Source: Halobacteriales archaeon YIM A00013 (GTDB taxonomy: Archaea; Halobacteriota; Halobacteria; Halobacteriales; Haloarculaceae). From it: a DNA stretch of 64,000 nt. Under the pieces are notes generated by a model. That model saw only the letters and a list, made by a program, of their open reading frames with translations, made no database searches and was not told the DNA's origin. Position 1 is the stretch's first letter. Each line of letters starts with the position of its first letter. The stretch spans positions 2,356,001-2,420,000 of the forward strand of contig JAKCFM010000001.1 of the NCBI GenBank assembly GCA_025041195.1. The letters run 5' to 3'. Positions 7,752 through 17,288 of this stretch are shown here, piece by piece. The position numbers and the translations under genes are program-made.

Positions 7752-8936
7752 ATGCGTGTTGTATCCAAATTCGGGGGGACGAGCCTTGGAAACGGGAATC
7801 GAGTGAATCGAGCGGCAGATTCGATCGCGGCGGTTGTCGAGCAGGGCCACGAAATCGCGGTGGTCGCAAGCGCAATGGGATCGACGACCGACCACCTGCT
7901 GGATTCGATCACGTTTGACGCCGACGAAGCCGATCGTGCCGAAATCGTCAGTATGGGTGAACGGACGAGCGTTAGAATGCTCAAGGCGGCACTGTCCGCC
8001 CGTGGTATCGATGCCACGTTTTTAGAACCTGGTGACGAAGAGTGGCCGATAATCACCAACGCGTGGGGTGAAGTCGATGTTGAGGAAACGAAGGCGCGCG
8101 CGAAGGTCCTCGCCGACAGACTCGACAGCGACGTGCAGATCATCACCGGCTTTCTCGCCCAGGATCATGCCGGAAACACCACAACGCTCGGCCGTGGTGG
8201 CAGCGATTCAACCGCCGTCATGCTGGGCAATTATATGGACGCTGATGAGGTCGTCATCGTCACGGATGTTGAGGGCGTAATGACTGGCGATCCACACGTG
8301 GTTGAGGGGGCACGAAACGTTGGTCAGATCACGGTCGACGAACTTCGGAATCTCTCATTCCGCGGCGCCGAGGTTATTGCTCCCAGTGCGCTGGGGTATA
8401 AGACCGAGGAGTTCGGCGTTCGTGTCGTTCACTACCAGCACGGCGACCTCCTCTCCGGTGGGACGACGATCGAAGGCGAGTTCGAGAACCTGATCGATCT
8501 CAGAGACGAATCGCTGGCGTGTATCACGCTTGCCGGCCGATCCGTTCGAAACCAGGAAGGCGTCTTATCACAGCTTTCAGGTGCGCTTGCCGACCAGGAG
8601 ATCAACATCGATGCCGTCGCAAGCGGCATGGATTCGGTAACATTCTACGTTGATGAGGATCTCACAGAGCGGGTCGAAACCCTGTTACACGACGTTGTCG
8701 TCACTGATGACCGACTCTCGTCGATCACCGTTGAGACGGAGATCGCCGTGATTCGTGTCACTGGTGGTGAACTCCCGAATCAACCAGGAGTCATCAGTGA
8801 AATCGTCCAGCCGCTCGCTACCGCTCACATCAACGTTCACGACATCATCACGAGTGCAACGAGTGTTGCGCTGTTTATCGATTGGGACGACCGCGAGGAA
8901 GCACTCGAAATCGTCCAAAACGAGTTCACACACTGA
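7752..8936 (+). CDS. lysC: Aspartate kinase
   Basis: This 394-residue enzyme phosphorylates aspartate at the entry to Lys, Met and Thr synthesis. The N-terminus VVSKFGGTSLGNGNRV is the nucleotide/aspartate binding signature. The central TLGRGGSDSTAVMLG is a conserved amino-acid-kinase motif. The C-terminal part holds two ACT-domain-like segments (SVRNQEGVLSQLSGALADQ and GELPNQPGVISEIVQPLA), so feedback control by an amino acid is likely. A GGAGGGGG-type purine stretch precedes the ATG. The gene stands alone on the plus strand. Confidence 0.95.
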   Translation: MRVVSKFGGTSLGNGNRVNRAADSIAAVVEQGHEIAVVASAMGSTTDHLLDSITFDADEADRAEIVSMGERTSVRMLKAALSARGIDATFLEPGDEEWPIITNAWGEVDVEETKARAKVLADRLDSDVQIITGFLAQDHAGNTTTLGRGGSDSTAVMLGNYMDADEVVIVTDVEGVMTGDPHVVEGARNVGQITVDELRNLSFRGAEVIAPSALGYKTEEFGVRVVHYQHGDLLSGGTTIEGEFENLIDLRDESLACITLAGRSVRNQEGVLSQLSGALADQEINIDAVASGMDSVTFYVDEDLTERVETLLHDVVVTDDRLSSITVETEIAVIRVTGGELPNQPGVISEIVQPLATAHINVHDIITSATSVALFIDWDDREEALEIVQNEFTH

Positions 8937-9106
8937 ACGTCGTACTGGTTGTATCGCGGGGCTTGCGTGTCGTTTTCGACCGGTGACTGGCTACTCCGTA
9001 TGTCAATTGTTGTCGATGGATGAATACGGATGCGAATATATAGAGATGGAGATTCTACATACTCTTTCCGCAAGTCTCATACGAGCTAATCGGCAATTCT
9101 CCGTTA
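8937..9106 (+). promoter_or_regulatory. Probable promoter region of the pst operon
   Basis: This is the 170-bp gap before pstS. An AT-rich box GAATATATAG near 9032-9041 fits an archaeal TATA element, with a purine-rich segment just upstream of it. I cannot assign a phosphate-responsive operator from sequence alone. Confidence 0.45.
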
Positions 9107-10117
9107 ATGCCAGCCGAGAGGCTTCATGGTTACGGCGTAACACGACGACAGTTCGTCGCTGCGACAGGGGCGACGGGCGTCGGGGCGCTTGCAGGGTGTA
9201 CGGCAAATCCAAAACTCAAAGAGCCCGGTGATGGTTCCGAAGGGTCTGGAACCCTCTCGGGAAACGTCGATATTGCGGGGAGTTCGACGGTGTATCCACT
9301 CGCCGAGGCCGTTTCTATTCAGTTTAATTCCGAACACCCGGATGTGGACGTTTCACTGAGTTCTACCGGAACGGGTGGTGGATTCAAGAACTTTTTCAGC
9401 CAGGGAAAAACCGATTTCAATAACGCGAGCCGTCCAATCCAGCAAGAAGAACGGACACAGTGTGAGAACAACGGTGTCACACCGCTTGAACTCCGCGTTG
9501 CGACGGACGCGCTGACGGTGATCGTCAATCAGGATGCCGACTGGGTTGACTGCATAACGGTTGCCGAGTTGAAACAGATCTGGGAACCAGGCGGGGCAAC
9601 ACACTGGAATGATGTTCGTCCCGAGTGGCCAAACGAGCCGATCACACGGTACGGCGCGGCCGATACGTCTGGAACGTTCGATTATTTCACTGACGTAATT
9701 GTTGGCGAAGAAGGATCGCAGACTGACGATTACTCCGCAACAGAGAAGGATAACATCATCGTCCAGGGTGTCGAGGGGAACAAATACGCCATTGGATATA
9801 TGGGATTTGCCTACTATCAGTCCTCGAAAGACCAGATCAAGGCGCTTGCCATCAATGATGGCGATGGCTGTGTCAAACCATCGATCGAAACCGCCAAAGA
9901 CGGTTCGTACACACCGCTCTCGCGTCCACTGTTCTCCTACGTCGCAGAAGAGTCGCTCTCAGAGCCGCAGGTGGCCGCCTTCGCTCGATTTCTTGTAGAA
10001 CAGAGCACCAATCAACGAGTCGTCACCGATCAGGTTGGGTACGTTCCCAACGACGAGGCGACCAAAACCGAAATGCTCGAAAAACTGAACAGTGCGATCG
10101 AAACCGGGGAGCCTTGA
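9107..10117 (+). CDS. pstS: Phosphate-binding lipoprotein PstS
   Basis: This 336-residue extracellular phosphate receptor feeds the PstCAB importer. The N-terminus has a twin-arginine signal (VTRRQFVAATGATG) and a lipobox GALAGC, so it is exported folded by Tat and lipid-anchored. The mature part shows the PstS signatures IAGSSTVYPLAEA, STGTGGGFKNF and GAADTSGTFDYFTD. It is first in pstS-pstC-pstA-pstB, all on the plus strand with gaps of 14 bp or overlaps. Confidence 0.95.
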   Translation: MPAERLHGYGVTRRQFVAATGATGVGALAGCTANPKLKEPGDGSEGSGTLSGNVDIAGSSTVYPLAEAVSIQFNSEHPDVDVSLSSTGTGGGFKNFFSQGKTDFNNASRPIQQEERTQCENNGVTPLELRVATDALTVIVNQDADWVDCITVAELKQIWEPGGATHWNDVRPEWPNEPITRYGAADTSGTFDYFTDVIVGEEGSQTDDYSATEKDNIIVQGVEGNKYAIGYMGFAYYQSSKDQIKALAINDGDGCVKPSIETAKDGSYTPLSRPLFSYVAEESLSEPQVAAFARFLVEQSTNQRVVTDQVGYVPNDEATKTEMLEKLNSAIETGEP

Positions 10118-10131
10118 GGAGGCGTTGATCG

Positions 10132-11100
10132 ATGTCATCTATCACCGCTGATCTGACGACACAGACGACGAAATCGCCGCGTGAACGACTTGCACGCTGG
10201 TTTTTCTTCGCCTGTGCGGCGATATCGATCGTCGTCACGATCGGTATCGTTGTGGTACTCGTTCTGGGCGCGCTCAAGTTCTTCCGGTCAACCGGCGTCG
10301 CCCTCGGGATGGCTCCTGGAGACACCGTTACGCTTTCGTCGTATCTCTTCGAGGGCCAATGGACGCCGGGGAGTGAACCCCAGCAGTTTGGCTTGCTCGC
10401 GCCGCTCTCTGCGACGGTGATGCTCATGCTCGGCTCGGCGATCATCGCACTCCCGCTTGGACTCGCAGCGGCGATCTATCTCAGCGAATATGCGAGCGAT
10501 CGAATGCGTTCGGTCCTCAAACCGGCACTTGAGATTCTGGCCGGCGTTCCAACAGTTGTCTACGGATTTTTCGCTCTGGTGTACATCACGCCGTTGTTGG
10601 ACCAGCTGGTTCCACTGGGCGTTGGAACCTTTAATATGGTGTCTGCGTGCATCGTGGTTGGGATCATGATCATTCCGATGGTCACCTCGATCAGCGAAGA
10701 TGCGATGAATGCGGTGCCAGATTCACTTCGGCAGGCTGGGTATGGCCTCGGGGCTACGAAGTTCGACGTTTCGACGAGCATTGTCGTCCCATCAGCGATC
10801 TCTGGGATTGCATCGTCGTACATTCTGGCGCTGTCGAGAGCGATTGGCGAGACGATGGCGGTCGCAATCGCGGCCGGCAGTCAGTCTACCGTGATGAATC
10901 CGCTGAATCCGGTGGCGTATTTCAGTCCCAATTCGCCGATTACAGCACAGATGATCCAGCTCGCAACGGGCGATATTTCGGCGCAGGGGGCGGCTTATCA
11001 CGCCATGTTTGCGCTCGGGCTCACGCTGTTTGTCATCACGCTCGCGATGAACATCGTGAGTGAGCTCATTTCAAGTCGATACCGGGAGGTGTATCGATAA
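10132..11100 (+). CDS. pstC: Phosphate ABC permease PstC
   Basis: This is 322 residues with about six membrane spans. The cytoplasmic EAA-like loop EDAMNAVPDSLRQAGYGLGATKFD contacts the ATPase, and SRAIGETMAVAIAAG is a typical PstC segment. Its TAA overlaps the pstA ATG by one base, which indicates coupled translation with the partner permease. Confidence 0.95.
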   Translation: MSSITADLTTQTTKSPRERLARWFFFACAAISIVVTIGIVVVLVLGALKFFRSTGVALGMAPGDTVTLSSYLFEGQWTPGSEPQQFGLLAPLSATVMLMLGSAIIALPLGLAAAIYLSEYASDRMRSVLKPALEILAGVPTVVYGFFALVYITPLLDQLVPLGVGTFNMVSACIVVGIMIIPMVTSISEDAMNAVPDSLRQAGYGLGATKFDVSTSIVVPSAISGIASSYILALSRAIGETMAVAIAAGSQSTVMNPLNPVAYFSPNSPITAQMIQLATGDISAQGAAYHAMFALGLTLFVITLAMNIVSELISSRYREVYR

Positions 11101-12776
11101 TGGCGACCGAGCACGCAGACACCACTACAGCCGTAAGCCGGACCCGTGGGGTCGTCTTTCGATACGTTCTGTTGGTCGCCACGCTGTCGGCGCTTGCGTC
11201 GCTTGGCCTGTTGCTCGCGAACGTGGCCGTCGATGCGTTCGACCCGCTCAGTGCTGATCCGAGCTGGTATCTGATCTATCTCTGCACGCTCGTGGTGCCA
11301 TCGCTGCTCGTTGGTTGGGGGCTGCGCCGCCACGAACTCCTCGTGGGGGGAATTGAGGCGCTGTTCGTCCCAATTGGCGGACTGTTCGGGGCTGGAGCGC
11401 TGTTTTTGCTGTTCGAAGTCATTCCGTTCAACGTCTGGTTCGCCTGGGCTGTCGGTATCGCCGTCCCCGCTGCGATCTGGCTCCTCACTACAATTGCCGG
11501 CACCAGTGGCCGGGTTCGAGCCGGACTCACGCTTGGTGTCGGGGCAGTGGCGCTAATTGGACTCCCACTTCCGGGCGTTTCAACAACGGGCGCAGTTGGT
11601 CTCCTGACGATGGGCGTTCCAGCGTACATTCAGCGCCGGGTGTACACGATACCAAACTACTATCTGACGTATCTGCTCACCCTTGCGGTGCCAATCGCCC
11701 TGCTGGTCGGCCATCAGTTGCGAAAACGAGTCTCGTTCACCGCAGGGCTGACTGGCACCGGCCTGGTAGTCATTGCCAGCCTGGCGGTGCTGTTCCAGAC
11801 GGTGGTGTACACCTACGTGGCGCTCGTGCTGGTGCTTCTCGTTCTCGTCCCGACAGCATGGTACTGCTACACCCAATGGCACGATCACCCGGCCGATCGG
11901 CTGCAGTTCGCGTTTCCAGTGACCGTGCTCATCGGTGCTGGACTCGGTCGGATCGCAGTCTGGGTCCTGTCGATCAGTGGCCCAAACTCGTGGGTTGATT
12001 TACAGTTCTTGCAGGATGCGCCGACTCGATACGCCGAATCAGCCGGGTTGAACCCCGCGCTCGTGGGCTCGTTGTTGTTAATGGTCGTGGTGATCGCGAC
12101 ATCATTCCCACTGGGTGTGGGGGCGGCAGTTTATCTCGAAGAGTACGCCCCAGACAACGGCTTCACCCGATTGATCCAGCTGAACATCTCGAATCTCGCT
12201 GGCGTCCCGTCGGTCGTTTATGGGCTGCTTGGGCTGGGACTGTTCATCAATCTCGGTGGCATGAGCGGCGAGTCGATATCGCTGTTCGGCCAGACGATTA
12301 CGTTGCAGGGCATGCCGACCGGCTCGGTACTCGTCGGCGGCATGGCGATCTCGCTGTTAATCTTGCCGATAGTGATCATCTCTTCACAAGAGGCGATTCG
12401 ATCGGTACCGGAATCGCTCCGACAGGCGTCGTTTGGAATGGGTGCAACCCGCTGGCAGACCGTCAAGCACGTGGTGTTACCGCGGTCGGTCCCGGGCATC
12501 CTGACGGGAACGATTCTGGCTGTTGGGCGCGCTGTCGGCGAGACGGCACCGTTGATCATGGTGCTTGCAGCAAGCTACTCCTCCTCGCCACCTGCCGGAC
12601 TGCTGGATAAGGCGACTGCACTCCCGCTGCAGGTGTACTCCTGGGCGTTCGAACCGGATCCCGCGTTCCGCCACGGAGTGTTGGCAGCTGGCGTGGTCGT
12701 GATGATCGTGGTACTGCTGGTGATCAACTCGATCGCAATAATCGTACGCAACAAGTATGAGGCAAAGCAACAATGA
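11100..12776 (+). CDS. pstA: Phosphate ABC permease PstA with a long N-terminal membrane extension
   Basis: This encodes 558 residues, about twice the usual PstA length of around 280-300. The C-terminal half (about 320-558) is the permease proper, with [22 protein letters not shown], the EAA-like loop [23 protein letters not shown] and [18 protein letters not shown]. The N-terminal 270 or so residues form a further set of hydrophobic helices separated by short loops, with no recognised domain. I recall extended PstA forms in other haloarchaea, so this is probably not a sequencing artefact. It overlaps pstB by 4 bp. Confidence 0.92.
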   Translation: MATEHADTTTAVSRTRGVVFRYVLLVATLSALASLGLLLANVAVDAFDPLSADPSWYLIYLCTLVVPSLLVGWGLRRHELLVGGIEALFVPIGGLFGAGALFLLFEVIPFNVWFAWAVGIAVPAAIWLLTTIAGTSGRVRAGLTLGVGAVALIGLPLPGVSTTGAVGLLTMGVPAYIQRRVYTIPNYYLTYLLTLAVPIALLVGHQLRKRVSFTAGLTGTGLVVIASLAVLFQTVVYTYVALVLVLLVLVPTAWYCYTQWHDHPADRLQFAFPVTVLIGAGLGRIAVWVLSISGPNSWVDLQFLQDAPTRYAESAGLNPALVGSLLLMVVVIATSFPLGVGAAVYLEEYAPDNGFTRLIQLNISNLAGVPSVVYGLLGLGLFINLGGMSGESISLFGQTITLQGMPTGSVLVGGMAISLLILPIVIISSQEAIRSVPESLRQASFGMGATRWQTVKHVVLPRSVPGILTGTILAVGRAVGETAPLIMVLAASYSSSPPAGLLDKATALPLQVYSWAFEPDPAFRHGVLAAGVVVMIVVLLVINSIAIIVRNKYEAKQQ

Positions 12777-13648
12777 CCGAAGGACACAGTGAACCAGAGA
12801 CCGAACCGAACACCACAACCGACACAGAGACGATGACCGACGACGCAGATGACGAACTCAAAACGCACACGGCGGGCTTTGAATCACCACCGACTGGTGA
12901 AACGATCATCGAGGCCGAGGACGTCAACGTCTGGTACGACGACGACCGGGCGTTAGAAGACATCTCAATGGCGGTGCCCGAACACAACGTGACGGCGATT
13001 ATCGGCCCGTCTGGCTGTGGTAAATCCACCTTCTTGCGCTGTATCAATCGGATGAACGATCTGATCGACGACGCCCGCGTCGATGGAACGCTCAGACTCG
13101 CCGGCAAGGACGTCTACGACGCGGATGTCGATCCGGTTGCGCTTCGTCGCCGCGTCGGTATGGTGTTTCAAAAGCCCAACCCGTTTCCCAAGAGCATCTA
13201 CGACAACGTGACCTACGGGCTGGAGATGCAGGGGATTGACGGCGATTACGACGCGATCGTCGAGGATGCGCTGCGCGAGGCCGCGCTCTGGGATGAAGTT
13301 TCGGACCAACTCCATGAGTCGGGATTGGAGCTTTCGGGTGGGCAACAACAGCGACTCTGTATTGCGCGGGCGATCGCGCCCGATCCAGAGGTGTTGTTGA
13401 TGGACGAGCCCGCGAGCGCACTCGATCCGGTGGCGACCTCACAGATTGAGGACCTCATCGCCGATCTCGCCGAGGAGTATACGGTCGTGATCGTCACGCA
13501 CAACATGCAACAGGCCGCCAGGATTTCCGATAAAACGGCCGTCTTTCTCACGGGTGGCAAACTCGTCGAGTTCGATGACACGCAGAAAATCTTCGAGAAC
13601 CCCGAACACCAGCGGGTCGAAGATTACATCACGGGCAAATTCGGCTGA
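12773..13648 (+). CDS. pstB: Phosphate import ATPase PstB
   Basis: This 291-residue ABC ATPase powers phosphate import. It carries Walker [10 protein letters not shown], the Q-loop [14 protein letters not shown] typical of PstB, the signature LSGGQQQRL, Walker [14 protein letters not shown] and the His switch IVTHNM. The first 40 or so residues are an acidic Thr/Glu-rich tail. The start lies in an ATGA overlap with pstA. No phoU follows: the next gene (purO) converges immediately at 13649. Confidence 0.97.
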   Translation: MTEGHSEPETEPNTTTDTETMTDDADDELKTHTAGFESPPTGETIIEAEDVNVWYDDDRALEDISMAVPEHNVTAIIGPSGCGKSTFLRCINRMNDLIDDARVDGTLRLAGKDVYDADVDPVALRRRVGMVFQKPNPFPKSIYDNVTYGLEMQGIDGDYDAIVEDALREAALWDEVSDQLHESGLELSGGQQQRLCIARAIAPDPEVLLMDEPASALDPVATSQIEDLIADLAEEYTVVIVTHNMQQAARISDKTAVFLTGGKLVEFDDTQKIFENPEHQRVEDYITGKFG

Positions 13649-14221
13649 TCAGCCGTTGTGGATTGCGGTTTCGATTCCGTTTTCATCGACACTAACACCT
13701 GCCGCACAGACTGCGTGTTCGAATGATCGGTCGTACACTGCTAGTGCGGCCTCCTGTGGGGTTGTTGCATCCAGCGAATCCGGCTGTGGCGCTGCAATCT
13801 CGTACGTTGCCACGATCGTTGGTTCATCAACTTCTCTGACAAGCAATGCGTCGTGGCGAACGGTCCCGATGTACGCGGTCTGTGGCCCAACGACGGCCGC
13901 GATCCGTGGCGTGTTGTAGTCGTCCTTTTCGTAATCCAGTCCGTGTAATGCTTCGATGAGCGCATCGCGAGCGGGATAGCCCCGAGCTATTTTTTCGGCG
14001 ATGGGGTCTGCGTGCGAGCCGTTTGCCAGCACGGCCTGGTTGTTTGGCGTTCGGACGCAGTTGTACGCGATGTACGGGTTGTCGGTTGGGGGTGCATCCT
14101 CGGTTTCGGTCACGGTGAGTACGCCGTCTCGGTCGACGATCTCCCGGTGGGGAAACGAGCGTGAGGAAACGCGATACGCACCAATACCTGGTCCGGCAAC
14201 GATGAAGCGGCCAACGTACAT
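13649..14221 (-). CDS. purO: IMP cyclohydrolase, archaeal type PurO
   Basis: This 190-residue enzyme performs the last step of IMP synthesis (FAICAR to IMP) in archaea that lack the bacterial PurH cyclohydrolase domain. The sequence begins [20 protein letters not shown] and contains [10 protein letters not shown] and NPYIAYNC, hallmarks of PurO. Its stop codon is adjacent to that of pstB on the other strand. Confidence 0.92.
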   Translation of the reverse strand: MYVGRFIVAGPGIGAYRVSSRSFPHREIVDRDGVLTVTETEDAPPTDNPYIAYNCVRTPNNQAVLANGSHADPIAEKIARGYPARDALIEALHGLDYEKDDYNTPRIAAVVGPQTAYIGTVRHDALLVREVDEPTIVATYEIAAPQPDSLDATTPQEAALAVYDRSFEHAVCAAGVSVDENGIETAIHNG

Positions 14222-14323
14222 GCTCGTGACTCCCAGATATCCGAACTAATACGTGGCGATCCGGTTGCCAGGGAGGGTTCACAACAATTAAGACGGTGTA
14301 CCGAATAGAACAGCATACATCAC

Positions 14324-14396
14324 AGTCCCATGGGGTAGTGGCCAATCCTTCCGCCTTCTGGGGGCCGAGACCCAGGTTCGAATCCTGGTGGGACTA
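14324..14396 (+). tRNA. tRNA-Gln (CUG)
   Basis: The acceptor arms AGTCCCA and TGGGACT pair perfectly, with discriminator A. The T arm CCAGG-TTCGAAT-CCTGG is canonical. The anticodon loop TTCTGGG gives CTG (Gln). The anticodon stem CCGCC/GGCCG has one C-C opposition at its second pair. CCA is not encoded. Confidence 0.9.
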
Positions 14397-14534
14397 TTTT
14401 TCAGCGTTCAATCGCAGACCGGACGGTCTCTGTGTTCTGGTGACGATTCGCAGGATAATACTCTCAACTCTGATTGGATATAAACGAACTATAGCTACCG
14501 TATAGTTGAAAAACCCTGGTGACATGGTAATTGT

Positions 14535-16046
14535 ATGTCCGCACCGGATCTCGCAGAGCGTGTGGCTGACCTGCTCACGGTGGATCATGAGGAGTTCAGA
14601 ACCAGAGTTGAACGCGAAACCGAGTGGTTACAGGAGGCGGTCCGGGACGGTGTCTTCGATAATCCACAGGGAATCGTGGGGCTGGAGTACGAGTTTTACG
14701 GCGTTGATGAAGAAACAGACGCCCTCCAGCGCGTCCCCCGTCGGTTGCTCGAATACATTGGTTTCGAGAAAGAACTCGGATTGCACAACGCTGAGATGCA
14801 GACCACTCCACAGCCCCTCTCGACGTACGGGCTGGCGGCACAGGAGGCAGAAGTCCAGGCCAGACTCGACGCGGCGCTCAGAGAGTCGAACTCATCCGGT
14901 ATCAGACTTGTCAGCGATGGGCTCTGGACGGTGCCCCCAGTTGGTGAAAGCGCGTCATCGTATCTGACTGGCAGCGTCGACGACGACGGAATCACCATCG
15001 CCACCAATATGAGTGGCGCCGAGCGCTATCACGCGATGGCGAACGTCGATTTCGGCGCTGACCTCTCGCTGTCTGCGCCCCATCTCGATCTTGCGGCCGA
15101 CACGGTGATGCCTGAGAGCCTGATCACCTCGATTCAGCCACATTATCAGGTGTCACACGCCCCTGATCTTCCCTCGTATTTCCAGTATGCAATCCGTATC
15201 GCCGGACTGTTGCTCGCACTGGGGGTCAATTCGCCGTTTTTCCCGCCGGAACTGTACAACGACGACGTCTCGACGGAGACGATCATGAACGACGGCTGGC
15301 TGGAAAACAGAATTCTGGTGTTCGAATCGATTCTGAACCCGCCCGAACAGCCGAAAGTCTGCTTTCCAGAGGATTTAGAAACGGTGGAAGAGGCGATCGA
15401 ACGGATCGCAATCGATCGGACCGTCGTCCCAATGCTGTTCGAGAACGGCGACCGATTCGACGATCAGTTCGCTCACTTCAGACACAAACACGGAACCTAC
15501 TGGCGGTGGGTCCGCCCCGTGTTTGACGGCCCGACCAGATCACACGCGAACGCCCGGATCGAGTTCCGGCCGCTACCTGGCCAGCCCACCGTCCGGGATG
15601 CAATCTGCCTCCAGGCAACGTACGCCGGACTGCTCGAAAGCCTAACAAAACGAGAACATCCTGTCACTAGACTCGACTGGCAAAAGGCCGAGGCGAACTT
15701 TTATTCGGCCGCTCGCAACGGTCTCCAGGGCGATTTCCACTGGCTCACTGCCGATGGCGTCGAGACGACTGATACGGACAGGATTTACGAGGAACTCTTC
15801 GACTACGCGCGCGATGGACTCTCCCTGCGCGGACTCGACGAACGCGAAATTGATCGGTACGTCACACCGCTCAGACAGCGATTCGAACGTCGGCTCTCAC
15901 CTGCGCGCTGGAAACACGAACGTGTTCGAAACGCCCTCGATGATGGCGCACCGTTCGTAGAGGCCGTTTGGGAGATGCAAACCGAGTACATTAACCGGCA
16001 AAAATCGACGTTAATCGAGGGTCTGTTCGTCGATTGGCTCAATTGA
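14535..16046 (+). CDS. GCS2-like (glutamate-cysteine ligase superfamily) protein
   Basis: This is 503 residues. The N-terminal part has GIVGLEYEFYGVDEET and LHNAEMQTTPQPLSTYGL, which resemble the acidic metal/glutamate-binding strands of the glutamine synthetase/GCS2 fold. A later segment RSHANARIEFRPLPGQPT also fits an Arg/Glu-rich active-site strand. It may ligate an amino acid, but neither the substrate nor gamma-glutamylcysteine production can be claimed. The length exceeds typical archaeal GshA. It stands alone on the plus strand after tRNA-Gln. Confidence 0.65.
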   Translation: MSAPDLAERVADLLTVDHEEFRTRVERETEWLQEAVRDGVFDNPQGIVGLEYEFYGVDEETDALQRVPRRLLEYIGFEKELGLHNAEMQTTPQPLSTYGLAAQEAEVQARLDAALRESNSSGIRLVSDGLWTVPPVGESASSYLTGSVDDDGITIATNMSGAERYHAMANVDFGADLSLSAPHLDLAADTVMPESLITSIQPHYQVSHAPDLPSYFQYAIRIAGLLLALGVNSPFFPPELYNDDVSTETIMNDGWLENRILVFESILNPPEQPKVCFPEDLETVEEAIERIAIDRTVVPMLFENGDRFDDQFAHFRHKHGTYWRWVRPVFDGPTRSHANARIEFRPLPGQPTVRDAICLQATYAGLLESLTKREHPVTRLDWQKAEANFYSAARNGLQGDFHWLTADGVETTDTDRIYEELFDYARDGLSLRGLDEREIDRYVTPLRQRFERRLSPARWKHERVRNALDDGAPFVEAVWEMQTEYINRQKSTLIEGLFVDWLN

Positions 16047-16126
16047 GCGGTTGAAATGGTATTCCTGGCTGACTGCTCTTCGAACGGACCAGTAAATTTT
16101 TTGTGGTATGGTCGAAGATCCCTGGT

Positions 16127-16972
16127 ATGCCAACTCCTGCAGATGTCGTCGAAATTCTAAGCAAGCGTCAGGAGTGGCTTCCACATCTCTGTGGGCAGGC
16201 ACTGACGAAACCCGAACTCTGCTCTGCAACTGGTGTTTCTCGATCGACGATTGACCGCGGGGTGGCTGAACTAGAGCGGGTCGAACTCGTAGCACGAACC
16301 ACCGAGGGATTTCGACTCACACCGTTTGGTGACCTTCTCCGTCGGCTCCAGCAGTCCTACACCGCGACGGTCGAATCGATCGCGGAGGCCCAATCGATGC
16401 AGACACCGTTACCAACCGGCGAGTTCGGCGAACTGGTAATGTTTAGAGGCGGTGATGTGGTCCTCCCGGACCCTCACATGCCCGAAAAACCGGTACGGAC
16501 TATCCTCACGCTGTTGACCGAGGCAGAACGGACGTATGGGTTTACTCCCGTCCTTCACGATCAGTACGTCACCACGAGTTACGAGCGGGTGATGCTTCAC
16601 GATCTGGAGTTCGAATTTCTGATCACACCGGAACTGTTCGATGGACTGCTCGATACCTACGCCGAGTGGCTGCTCGAAGCGGTCAAACGCGATCAGTTCG
16701 AGCTGTATCACCGACCGACGATCCCTCCGTTTGGGCTCACGATCTTCGAACCGGTTGCCGATGAGAATCCCGTCGTGATGATGGCATTGTACGCTGATAA
16801 TGGACTCAGTGCGGTCGTTACGAACGATTCGATCCAGGCGGTGGGCTGGGCGTCGGAACTCTATCGTCGGCACAAGGATGATAGTTCAGTAGTCACCACA
16901 GATCTGCTTGAGAAGCGACTCTCAGAACAGTCCGAATCGAACGACGACGCCACTGAGAACGAAAAGGCTTAA
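16127..16972 (+). CDS. FilR1-type helix-turn-helix regulator
   Basis: This is 281 residues when started at MPTPADVVEILSKRQEW (an upstream in-frame ATG at 16103 adds 8). The N-terminus is a winged helix with recognition helix region GVSRSTIDRGVAELERVELV. The middle and C-terminal part (about 100-260) matches the FilR1/methanogen regulator ligand-binding domain often found in haloarchaeal HTH proteins. The signal and targets are unknown. The gene is not in an operon. Confidence 0.8.
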   Translation: MPTPADVVEILSKRQEWLPHLCGQALTKPELCSATGVSRSTIDRGVAELERVELVARTTEGFRLTPFGDLLRRLQQSYTATVESIAEAQSMQTPLPTGEFGELVMFRGGDVVLPDPHMPEKPVRTILTLLTEAERTYGFTPVLHDQYVTTSYERVMLHDLEFEFLITPELFDGLLDTYAEWLLEAVKRDQFELYHRPTIPPFGLTIFEPVADENPVVMMALYADNGLSAVVTNDSIQAVGWASELYRRHKDDSSVVTTDLLEKRLSEQSESNDDATENEKA

Positions 16973-16998
16973 CGGCCGGTAAAACTACATTCACCTGA

Positions 16999-17079
16999 GC
17001 CGGGATGGCCGAGTGGTAAGGCGCACGCCTGGAAAGCGTGTTCCCTCTGGGATCCAGGGTTCAAATCCCTGTCCCGGCG
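16999..17079 (+). tRNA. tRNA-Ser (GGA)
   Basis: A class II tRNA with acceptor GCCGGGA/TCCCGGC, discriminator G, anticodon GGA in the loop CTGGAAA, a long variable arm (TTCCCTCTGGGAT region) and T arm CAGGG-TTCAAAT-CCCTG. No intron is visible. Confidence 0.93.
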
Positions 17080-17254
17080 TCACTGGTGTTAGTTTTTCCA
17101 GCACGGTTTCAACGCGCCACGATGAATACCGCGTCGTGTGTCGTTGCGTCTGATCAACGCTCAGGGAGTACCGGGCAAGTAGCCCGTGGCTGGCGATTTG
17201 TGTTTGATGTCTTTGGTGTGCCATTCACTAACGATCGTTCGCGGACCATACAAA

Positions 17255-17263
17255 CTTATATAG
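17255..17263 (+). promoter_or_regulatory. TATA box of the thermosome gene
   Basis: CTTATATAG ends 26 bp before the chosen ATG at 17289, which would place the transcript start at or within a few bases of the ATG. The mRNA is therefore probably leaderless, as is common in haloarchaea. Heat induction is typical of the family but is not visible here. The rest of the 17080-17288 gap shows no supported gene. Confidence 0.6.
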
Positions 17264-17288
17264 AATCGCAAACAACGGTTGAGTGATT

